A DNA stretch of 64,000 bases from Diphasiastrum complanatum (Eukaryota; Streptophyta; Lycopodiopsida; Lycopodiales; Lycopodiaceae): positions 18,736,925 through 18,800,924 of the forward strand of contig CM055103.1 of NCBI GenBank assembly GCA_029204225.1, given 5' to 3'. The notes under the pieces are model-generated. The model made no database searches. It had not been told where the DNA came from and saw only the letters and a program-made list of their open reading frames with translations. The stretch's first letter is position 1, and every line of letters starts with the position of its first letter. Below, piece after piece: positions 13,301 through 22,329 of this stretch. The position numbers were made by a program, and so were the translations under genes.

Positions 13301-15047
13301 GATGAACCAGATGCTACCAGTACATAAAGCATACCGGAAATGGGAAGCAGTTTGTGACTTCCAAGATGCTACCAATGTCTAAACCAAGAAGCTGCCCTGT
13401 TACAAGGGCTGGCATACATTCTTTACAGTGTTTTATAATCTTCAAGACAACCTGGAAACAGCAACATTCACATTATGTGAGTAGCGTCAACGCAGTCCAT
13501 GTCCCTCAATCTTGCATCTTGCACCCTCAAATAATAAATCCAACATCAGTAAAAATGGGAACGTGAACATAGTAAAGAGATTTTCAAGCACCTTAACAAT
13601 GTTACGACTACCATATATGCTTGCTAGATCCATTTTTCAAAGTATGAAAAGTAGAGAGCCAGAGCATGTCATGCCTACAATACACCACTTGATTTCAAAA
13701 ATCTAGCTCACATGCATTGATGATGTACTTGCAACCTCTGCATGAGGTACAGATCATGTCTGTTTGCCGATTAATGACTCAATCAACTCATTAAAGACAT
13801 TCATAAATATTGCTGTTTAATTCTAGGACAACCAAACTTAGATAAGAAAGTTAATGAATTTATCCATCGTTCCAACCTTACATTTTTTCAGCTGCAGTTC
13901 TATTGTATTGGATATGAATAGAGAGATAGAAAGAGAGGAAGAGATTATTAATGTCTTGATTTGTAAATACACAAGATTGTGTTTTATGAGCCAACATAAG
14001 GATGTCAAAATCCATAGTCAACATGTAGATGAATGTAATTTTGAAACAAAACCCACGGAGGTAGATGCACTTATATGGCTTCAAGTCATTAGATGTTTTG
14101 ACTACAGGAGGGTGTTAACTTTCAAGAATTAGAAATTAACATCTCTAACCACTGGTTCCACATTTTGCAGTGAAGCTGACTCTGACGATCCTCCATAACT
14201 CTCACCAACACGAATATTTTTTACTGAATTAGAATCTACTTGCTGGCATATACACTATTTGAGAAAGAATCAGGTGACAAAGGAATATTGATAAGGCTTA
14301 CCAGGCCATCTATCTGCACCACTCGAAGTGGAACTGAAACTTCTTCAGAAGCTGCTGCTTGTGCAAAAGATCGAGTAGGAACTGTTCAAGACACCCAAAA
14401 AAAACATTCAGTACTATAGGCAATCAATCTTTCGGCAACATTAATGGGACTACAAAAAAGGTGAATAAGATAATCACCCGTTTCAATAAAACGAAATAAC
14501 AGAAGAACAGTGCAGCAGATGCGTACAAAAGAACTCTAGCTCTAGTTGAAGCTAACGTTAACATTTGGCAAGTTTAATATTTTAAACTAACATTCAGTAC
14601 TATTACAAGTCAAAAATGGTCATGGGCTCAAATAGGATAGCTAAGGTTTGGTCTTTTCGTGCCCTTGCCTCAAAAATTACTATTCCAAACCAATGCTCCA
14701 CCACAATTTTACGATTACAGCAATCAATCATAACAATATTATTCTAATCACGACAAACAGCGCCAATTCTATAAGTTATGAATGGATCTGCACCCTCACA
14801 TACAAATTTAGGTTAGGGCTCTTTCACACAAAACTGAGAACCCTCATCCACCTGCTTTACACTAAGCCATCACTTCACCAGATGCATCCACACTTAAACT
14901 TATCCATCAACAAACCAAATCTACCATCAGGATGAGTGAAATAGGGTTTCGCTTTATCATAATGCACACAAAACAAAACGAGGCACAACCAAAAAGCACA
15001 AGAAGATCCAGAAGCAGGCCTTTACCGACAACGCCATCAGTTGCCAT
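7317..15047 (-). CDS. TIF3H1: Eukaryotic translation initiation factor 3 subunit H (eIF3h), 12 exons, 342 aa
   Basis: Coding exons in transcript order: 15047-15026, 14381-14302, 13451-13335, 13158-13052, 10522-10456, 9941-9808, 9663-9615, 9236-9165, 8746-8645, 8493-8426, 7768-7616 and 7374-7317 (TAG stop). All introns are GT-AG and all phases join, giving 1029 nt and 342 aa, close to the roughly 337 aa of Arabidopsis eIF3h. The MPN domain starts at RVVQIDGL (27-34) and includes [10 protein letters not shown] and [19 protein letters not shown] (108-126). The HxH of active JAMM proteases is replaced by QST, as expected for a non-catalytic MPN subunit. The C-terminal half has [33 protein letters not shown] and SYLITNQI. 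The family is a cytoplasmic eIF3 subunit, shown in Arabidopsis to support reinitiation after upstream ORFs. Intron 4 (10523-13051) holds a Copia fragment. The gene looks intact. Confidence 0.95.
10932..12350 (-). mobile_element. Internally deleted Ty1/copia element inside eIF3h intron 4
   Basis: An LTR-like block at 10932-11119 (TGTCAATAAT to ATTCTAACA) recurs in degenerate form from 12155 (TGTCAACTATC). Its far end, near 12350, is uncertain. Next to the first block is the PPT complement CTCTCCCTC (11120-11128), identical to that of the Copia at 26199-32377. Next to the second is a degenerate PBS ending in ATACCA. Minus-strand frames at 11770-11441 encode an RT piece with LYVDDLM and the following [20 protein letters not shown]. 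The frame at 11268-11065 encodes the RNase H tail ([20 protein letters not shown]). Gag, protease and integrase are gone. It has the same orientation as the host gene and lies well away from its splice sites. Confidence 0.8.
12351..13051. other. Rest of eIF3h intron 4 upstream of the Copia insertion
   Basis: Non-coding intron sequence. It contains three imperfect copies of CGGTTCGAAT at 12580-12604. Open frames at 12475-12780 (-) only traverse this simple sequence. No gene is supported. Confidence 0.5.
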
Positions 15048-15164
15048 AGCTGCGGAAGCGAGTCGACAAGCTCAAGCTTCTATCGCAGCTCCTTTCCTTT
15101 CAGAATAAAAGCAGAGAGAAGAAAGGAAAAGCAAGGAAAACGAAGAATACAAACTACGAAAGCC

Positions 15165-15215
15165 CTGCGCACCATATATACTCAGCGCACCCAAACCCTA
15201 AAATCTGTAGGGTTT
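15165..15215 (-). promoter_or_regulatory. eIF3h core promoter: TATA-like box and paired telo-box motifs
   Basis: On the minus strand, TATATATGG lies about 130 bp upstream of the eIF3h ATG. Just upstream of it are two AAACCCTA-type telo-boxes in opposite orientations (about 15191-15198 and 15206-15213). Telo-boxes near the start site are typical of plant translation and ribosomal-protein genes, which fits this gene. The transcription start is inferred to be near 15140. Confidence 0.55.
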
Positions 15216-16880
15216 TCCTCATCCTTTTTAAGGAGACCCCCTCCCCTCCCTTTCCTGTCCTTAAAAATCTAGAGCACCACACAAGAATTGCAAGCCCTCC
15301 ATAGAGGGTCAAATAGACAAATTCGTGCATAACCCCACCCCTCTGCGGCGCCGCAAGCACATGTATTGAGAGTAATTGGAGACTTTGAATGTAGAGTTTC
15401 TCAAATAGCTTATGGGACTAAAAAGATGGCCTTGTCGCGTGTCATACTTACTATATATAAATAATTTTGTGTGGGCGACCTACTATATATAGCAAGTCAC
15501 CCACACTTGGTTGTTGGGTGTGAAATTAGGCTAAAACACTAGTTTTAGCCAACATTGGCTCAGGGGTGCAAGGGTTGCCCCCCATCGCACTTACCCTTGA
15601 TCACAACTTCGAGCAAATAAGGGTTCACGAGAAATATCATCTCCCCCCTTTCAAGCTCGTGAGGGAAACGATCGCCTTCTCTCCATCATTGTTGCCCTAT
15701 CTCTTCCTCCGCCATCAGGAATTATGCCAAAATGAAAATCTTGACAAATGGGAAAATAAATGATTGGCCCTTCAAATATGAATATGTCAAGCATGACTCT
15801 TGGGCATGGGAGGTGGATTTGCCTCATCAGGGCACTTGTTGACAACCAATAGTAATCCAAGATTTGAAATAGGGACTTATGTATGAAAACATGTCTAAAT
15901 ATTGATTGATTGATTCGATAAACTACGATATGAATGTGTCTTTGTAAGAGGGTGGATTCAAATTTATGCTCATAGACCATCTCACTATACACCCTAATAT
16001 GATTTCAAAAATCAGATGGATATTGGATTAATGACACAATTGGTTTTGGCACATATGATTTTTCAACAACATTTCGAAGCACTAGTATAAAAAATGTCTT
16101 CTTGCATCTAAGCCTTTTAGAAAAATAGTTAAAGAATTGATCAATTTCATCATGGATGTGGCCCACCAACAACAATCCTATTTTTATTTTTTTCGAAAAT
16201 CTTCTTGTCCACCAACATTGACAAATATGTCAATATAGTCTAATTCTTGTTTTCTATAGCATTATTATCAAGTAGACAATTTCACAAAAATTCTCACCAA
16301 ATTTGAATATCATCTTATGTACAATGGTAATTGTCAAATTTGGATTGTTTCAAACATTAGAATAGTTAAAAAGTACTTTGAACTCCAAAATGCCATTGTA
16401 TATAAGCGCGCCAATCAAATAAACTTGAATAAAATTGGTCTCATTCAGATTTTTCGACACTCTAACGAAATGGGATAATAGGGGCTTTTTTTTTAATCTA
16501 TACCATTAATGACAAGGCCCAATTTTTTTTATGTTTTGCAAGTGTTTGTCTCTCAGCTGTTTGTTGATCTTTTTGCACTTGAAGTGCTTTTGTAGCATCT
16601 ATTAGAAACAACAATTCAAATTAGTTAAAATAAAATCATATTCTAATAAAATAACCAGGTTAAAAAATATTTGCTTAAATAATTTTTACCTTTTTCATCT
16701 AGAATCTTTGTAAGCTATTTAGCATATTTCAAAAGTTCACAAGTGAAACAAATTGTCATTCTTGATTTCTTAGGAATTTTCATAAGACCAAAATCTTATA
16801 AGACTCGAGAGGTAAGTTGAATATTTTTTATATTGTGTTATTTATTCTATTCGATATTTGCTCTATTCTAATTTTAATAT
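15216..16880. other. AT-rich intergenic spacer
   Basis: I see no supported gene. The 113-codon minus-strand frame at 15651-15992 has no recognisable domain and no splice context. From about 16600 the sequence becomes strongly AT-rich. Confidence 0.4.
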
Positions 16881-16884
16881 TCTA

Positions 16885-17165
16885 CACAGCATAGCAAAAT
16901 CTATAAATGTTTTTCTATGTTGAGTATAGCAAAACTTTTTTTATGCCTAGCATAGTAAACCATTTCGCTAAGCCCTTCATTTTTCATGTGTTTGGCATAA
17001 CAAACATTTTTGTTATGCTCAACATAGTAAAACATTTTGGCATAATGCTTCTTCTATGTTCAACATAACAAAACTATTTTCTTATGTCGGACATAGCAAA
17101 ATATTCTCCTATGCTTGACATAGCAATACGTTTTGTTATGCTAGACATAGGAAAATGCCTTGAAC
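16885..17165. repeat. Degenerate minisatellite with stem-forming units
   Basis: Six to eight imperfect tandem copies of a unit of about 35 bp, resembling TATGCTCAACATAGCAAAAC followed by a T-rich spacer. Each unit holds a small inverted repeat (TATG and CATA around CTCAA or CTAGA), so each single strand could form short hairpins. No coding frame follows it. Confidence 0.7.
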
Positions 17166-17732
17166 AGTCAATCATGACAACAGAGATCATGCTTTGTTGT
17201 GCAAAAATTTTCTATGTTCATTATAGTAGAAGAGTTAACAATTTTATTAAACAATAAATTCGATCTTAAAAAAAAACAATCTAAAAAAATCTGAAAAAAT
17301 TAAGTGATATTTTATTTTTTTTTTCAATCATGTTATTCTCAATAATTATTTAGAAAAAAATTATTTTTTTGTGATATTTATTTAAAATTTCAATTTTTGA
17401 GATAAATGATTTAAATTTTTATTTATTATAGATTATTTTTTCCAGTAATTTTAAATGTCGAAGATAATCTTGAAATTCATTGGAAAGCCCGATGAAATTA
17501 AGACCAAGGACAAATTCAAAGTTATATAATACTTTACAAAAATGATCACAAAAAATTGCTTTATTGAATTCTTCATTTTTGTTGTTCGAAACTTGGAAGG
17601 GACGATGTCCAACTCAAGTCTTAGGGTAGAGTGCTAGTGGACCCCAATCCAAAGACGATGAAAATAATGAAAAATGAAATGGATTTGTTCTTTGTCAACA
17701 TCTATTTAAGGGCATTGTTTCTTAGACAATTT
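17166..17732. other. Very AT-rich spacer
   Basis: Homopolymer-rich A/T sequence between the minisatellite and a Copia fragment. Nothing else is recognised. Confidence 0.4.
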
Positions 17733-17918
17733 CTAACTTGGATCCATTGGAGAATTTACAATTTTACAATTTTGAAAATCATACACATTTAATAGATTTT
17801 CAATTTGTTTTTGCTTACTTTTAAAAATCAATTTATTGATCATGTCTCTATGGATTTGGATGCCAATAAAATATTGTCCTTCACCTAAATCTATTATATC
17901 AAATTCATTTGACAACAT
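17733..17918 (-). pseudogene. Copia reverse transcriptase fragment
   Basis: The 61-codon frame contains FDIIDLGEGQYFIGIQIHRD followed by an SPMD block, the sequence that follows the YVDD box in Copia RT. Nothing of the element remains on either side. It resembles the piece at 21382-21540 (YLGDGHFCLRIQIRRDR), so the two may come from related lineages. Confidence 0.75.
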
Positions 17919-17969
17919 AGCATAAAAGATGTTGACAAAAATACATCCATATTTATTTTGGATTAGTCA

Positions 17970-18359
17970 ATGGTAAAAATCCACCATTGTAAGGATAATG
18001 CTATAATATTCGACAAAGTCTTAATAACTCTGGTAAGTTCATTTTCATTATATAATCCTTCAGTTTATCAAATGTATTATGCTCAATATAGGATAGAAAA
18101 TAAACATAAGGGTTTTTTGTTTTTTCAAAGTTTAAAACAATACTTGAAAGCTATGGTAGACTCACTAGTTGTTGGAAATAATCATGCCTTTTCATCTCGT
18201 ACATTTGAATTAATTCCATTGGAACAAGACAAAGGCTCTGTCTCTACTTTTATAGAAAAATTATTGACAAGCACGCTTCAATTTGAAATTCCACTATTGA
18301 GAGTTCCCAACATCTTAAAAGATAAAGTAGTACATTCATATATGAAGATGAGCCTATAG
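17970..18359 (+). CDS. Unrecognised 129-codon open frame
   Basis: One of the longer open frames in this AT-rich tract, starting MVKIHHCKDN and ending HSYMKMSL. It has a balanced composition and no low-complexity runs. I recognise no domain, no signal peptide and no transmembrane segment. It lies 51 bp from the minus-strand Copia fragment and may be transposon-derived or an exon of a lost gene. A chance frame is also possible. Confidence 0.25.
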   Translation: MVKIHHCKDNAIIFDKVLITLVSSFSLYNPSVYQMYYAQYRIENKHKGFLFFQSLKQYLKAMVDSLVVGNNHAFSSRTFELIPLEQDKGSVSTFIEKLLTSTLQFEIPLLRVPNILKDKVVHSYMKMSL

Positions 18360-18476
18360 AAACCACAAAAATTTCCAAAGTTGTATCAATAATATCAAAA
18401 ATCATTCAACAGTACAAGTATACATAAAGAAAATAGAGAATCTGTATATTAGAGAGTAGAGTCCTGTGCATGAAAC

Positions 18477-18561
18477 CATGCAATCCCCATGCAGGTCAAC
18501 TATAAATAGATCACATCTCTTCATGCAGTCCTCCTGCCAATATCCGTCACACATGCATGCA
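18477..18561 (+). promoter_or_regulatory. RY (CATGCA) cluster around a TATAAATAG box
   Basis: CATGCA occurs at 18477-18482, 18488-18493, 18522-18527, 18552-18557 and 18556-18561, with TATAAATAG at 18501-18509. In seed plants RY motifs bind B3-domain factors such as ABI3 and FUS3. No gene follows on the plus strand, and the sequence may be part of an LTR. Function is an inference. Confidence 0.3.
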
Positions 18562-18689
18562 ATACTCCATATGTCTCAATTTGAGTGTCTGGGTCCTCTC
18601 AAGGTAATTAGTCACAAACAGGCCTTGAAATGGAATTAAATCACGGCGTGACCAATAATCTCGAGTACTGGAGGGCCGGTCTACCATAT

Positions 18690-19330
18690 TAGCCATAACA
18701 TTCTTCTCTCCTTAAACTGCTTTCATCCTTAGAAGCTCCTTAAGACAAGAAAGAATTACAGGAATAGTTCTTTTAACTTACAATATTAACCGAGGAAAAT
18801 ACTATTCTTAGTCCGACTTCCATATCAAACAAGTACTCAGAGATAAACCTATTTCCATTAGTTAATCTCTGTTTTGGAGTATAACTCAAGTTTGAAAAAA
18901 GTACACTAAGCAATAAATTTTTCAACTAGGTTACACTCAACACAACTTAGTACCATCACCTTCATGTAAAACACTTACATGAACCACTGAGTGAAATGTT
19001 CCCTAACTTAGGAGATTAAAGTTAAAGAAAAGAAATAATAATTACGGTCTGAAATTATCCACAAACTCTGGCAGACAATTTATAAAAAGCTTCCAAGTAC
19101 AACTATCTTTAGAATCCAATCTAAGATATGATAATTCATTCAACTAGAATCTCTAGGAGAATCATTAAGATATAGAATGATTAAAACTCAACTCCAAGTA
19201 TCCCAGATACTCTTTTGAGTTAAATGCTCTTATTTCTAACACCAAATGCCAGAAAACAATATTCATTCATCTTAATAGACTTGTCTGCCTCCTATGATAA
19301 CTGGAGATCCAATCAAAAGAAGAAAAAATT
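18690..19330. repeat. Non-coding repeat family, copy 1 (gypsy-derived?)
   Basis: The segment resembles 59280-59720 in order and orientation. Shared blocks include AGTACTCAGAGA, CACCTTCATGTAA and CATGAACCAYTGRGTGAA. At its left edge the minus strand reads AAGGAGAGAAGAATGT, which looks like a polypurine tract followed by TGT. This suggests the internal 3' end of a minus-strand LTR element, but no coding block supports that. Confidence 0.5.
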
Positions 19331-19915
19331 GTACTCAAGCATCTGCACACCATATATTGTAGCTTACTCTTCTCTGGAATCTGGATTTCTTGGTTGAACT
19401 ATCTAAATATCTTTCTTGGTGTTTGTTTGTACCATTCTCAACGGCGGTACTGGCCGCCTACCCAAAAATGTCATCAGACATCCAGTTTTACATTTCCATT
19501 TCGCTCTTTCTCAAAGATAAATCTTTAGTAGGTTTCGTCGGACACTTTGACCCATGTTCAACTGTTGAATAGCTGGTTGTGGATTTCCTACTACTAGGCC
19601 TTGGGTTCTGGGGAAATGGGTGTTGAACGCCAATCTCGGCGTTGTTTAGGCAAAGGACCATGTCTTTGTGCCAATGGGATGAGATTTGGTGCTAGTCGGG
19701 CTACCACATCTAAGATGCATGCACATGAACGGGAGGCATGACTATTTTTGGTCTTTTTTTTTTTTAGTTTCTCAGATATTCTTGTAAATATTTTCTATAT
19801 TTGGGTAATCTGATGATGGATTGAGATGAGGATCAAACTGAAATAAAAGTGAACTTAGATCAAGATCAAATCAGGATCTAAACAAAGTGGATGGATGGAA
19901 AATAAAAAAATACAG
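19331..19915. other. Spacer, no supported gene
   Basis: Short frames only, such as 19390-19572 with no recognisable features. No repeat or regulatory signal is clear. Confidence 0.35.
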
Positions 19916-19919
19916 CTGA

Positions 19920-20825
19920 ATTCTGATTATGAGATACTAAAAAAAAAAACTCAAGAAAATGAAACTCAAAAAATAAATTCAAAAAAAATAAAGTTCGAAA
20001 AATAAACTCAAAAAATAAACTCAAAAAATAAAAATTGAAAAATCAAAGCTCAAAAAAATAGATAAAATATAGACTCTAAAAATTAATGAATCAGAAAAAT
20101 CTAGACTCGAAAAATAATCGGATCGGAAAAAATCTAGACTTGAAAAATGAATGGATTGAAAAAATCGGAATTCGAAAAATAATTGAATCAAAAAATCTAG
20201 ACTCAAAAAATCTAAGCTCGAAAAAACAGAGGTTCGAAAAATAAGGGCTCGAAAAAATATAAGCTCGAAAAATAAGGGGCTCGAAAAAATAAGAGCTCAA
20301 AAAATTCTAGGATCGAAAACTTACAAAAAAAAATCAAAAAATGTACAAAGGATTGAAAAAATTGAAAAAGTATCGAAAAATGTTGATAGTATCAAAAAAG
20401 TTACACACAGACTCAAAAAAAAACTCGAATTGTTCGAGTCGCTACAATATTAGAGAATTTTGGAAAACATCGAGTCGCATATTGAAAAAAATCTTAAGTA
20501 TAAAAAAAATGACAAGGGACTGAAAGATGTCAAGTATCGAAACAATCATAAGGTATCGAAAAAATAAAAAAAAATTGAAAACATCAAAAAAAATTGAAAG
20601 AAACTCGAAAAATCGCAGAAACTCGAAAAGCGTGATACAACTCGAGAAACTTGAAAGGAACTCGAAAAAATTTAAAAAGTTAAAAAAATTCAAAAATTAT
20701 AAAATTCGAAAGAACTAAAAAAATTTAAAAACTCGGAAAACTCGAAAAATTTTCAAAACTCGAAAGAATTAAATACTCGAAAAAATATAAAAAATCTGAA
20801 AAACTCAAAAAAAAATCAAAATACG
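19920..20825. repeat. A-rich degenerate satellite, unit about 10 bp (CTCGAAAAAT-like)
   Basis: About 900 bp of imperfect repeats of CTCGAAAAAT, CTCAAAAAAT and RTCGAAAAAR, with A-runs on the plus strand throughout. The Phe/Ser-rich minus-strand frames (20021-20693) and Lys-rich plus-strand frames are by-products. It directly abuts the Copia RT remnant starting near 20945. Confidence 0.85.
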
Positions 20826-20944
20826 CAGGATGGAACTGGGAAGACTGCGGATGCAAAAACTGGGTAGAAGAAAAAATATTGGAAGGAAAAATTAAAGAGG
20901 ATGGAACAATGTACGGTTTTGAAAAAACATTGAAATTGATCGAA

Positions 20945-21640
20945 GGAAGACAAGACTGGTAGCATGAGGATTCGCTCAGATCCCTAACATTGACTACAAC
21001 GAGAGTCCAATAGTCAAGCACTCATCAATCCGAGCCCTCCTATCGTATGCTGTAGTAGCCGACCTGGAAGTACATCAACTCGATGTACAGATAGCTTATC
21101 TGAATGGAGTCATTGAAGAAGACATCATTATGCTACAACCTAAAGGATACATCCATGAAGGTATGAAGCATTATGTTTGCAAACTCCACAAGGCACTTTA
21201 TGGCTTGAAGCAGCCAGAGCTTGGTTCTAGAGGATCAACACATTCCTCACCCGACAAGGCTTTCAACCAAGCATGATCGACAGTAACGTCTACTTAAAGT
21301 CAGTGCAACAATCCTTTATAATTATCACCTTGTATGTAGATGATACATTGCCTTTCAGCAACTGTACCAATTTGGTGAAAGATGCTAAACATATGTTATC
21401 TGGGTGACGGTCACTTTTGTCTGAGAATTCAAATCCGTAGAGACAGAGTGAGACAACTAATATTTATTACTCAGCAAAGGTATCTTCATAATGTTCTTAT
21501 CAGATATAATTTGATTAACTGTAAATTAGCCACTCGCCAATCGAACCAGGCCTGCACTTGTCGAAGGACCAATGTCCTCAAACTAAGCAGGAAGAGGAGC
21601 AAATGAGAGAGTATCCCTATCGATCGATACTTGGATCTCT
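20945..21640 (+). pseudogene. Copia reverse transcriptase remnant
   Basis: Frames in order give TRLVA and GFAQIPNIDYNES, then the RT core VHQLDVQIAYLNGVIEEDII, VCKLHKALYGLKQ, a catalytic LYVDD at about 21334-21348, and YLGDGHFCLRIQIRRDR. Several frameshifts and stops intervene. Gag, protease, integrase and RNase H are not recognisable nearby and no LTR was found. Confidence 0.85.
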
Positions 21641-21649
21641 CATTTTAGT

Positions 21650-22180
21650 GGGTTTCTTTCCTTGCCTAACCTGAAACCAAGATCTAGTCAATCTAGCATC
21701 AAAGAGACGAAGTTAGTTGTCACACGTATGTTCGTTCCCATGAGAGCAATAGTATAGTTCAGATTTCAGAATGAATGGAAGATTCACATCTAACTCTAAT
21801 ATCCATTAATCCTGAATATTAATAGTACGATCCATTAACACTACGATCCACAACAAAGATAGCTTACTCTTTCTCTCTCATAAAAGTATAAAACATACAA
21901 TTTCAATAACAATCAGATCCAACAATTAGCAAAAACCAAAGAAATCATGAGAGATGGAGGAAAAGTGATAGAGAGCAAGGACATCTAGCAATCCATTTTC
22001 GAAGAGAACCAATCTGCTTTATTGAAATGAGGAAATGAACATGTGTAGGAACTCGAGTTGGTCTTTTTTAATAGTAGAGAGGAGGACCCTGGCCTCTGAA
22101 TCCTATTGGTCCATTTCTACCTCCCTAATTATTCAAATTTAAAAAAGAGTGAGAACCGTCCAAATTGGAGATAAACCCAA
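21650..22180. other. Spacer, no supported gene
   Basis: Non-coding sequence between the Copia RT remnant and the decayed minus-strand gene. No repeat or signal stands out. Confidence 0.35.
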
Positions 22181-22329
22181 CTTTATTCACTAACTTGACA
22201 TTTAGGCCCTGCGACATTAAAAGTCCCGCAAAAAGGCCTAAAGTCCTTTTATTGACTTGTAACTAATCAAATAGCTATGTGATCATCGGGCTGGACTTAC
22301 ACACTCAGGGTGCCAAATCTCTCTCACTT

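Noticed and set aside
20021-20718. Phe/Ser-rich and Lys-rich open frames resembling membrane or nuclear proteins
   Set aside because: They are produced by the A-rich satellite and have no conserved domain.
19920-20825. Possible CRISPR-like array
   Set aside because: The repeats are short, degenerate and lack unique spacers of constant length. The genome is a plant.
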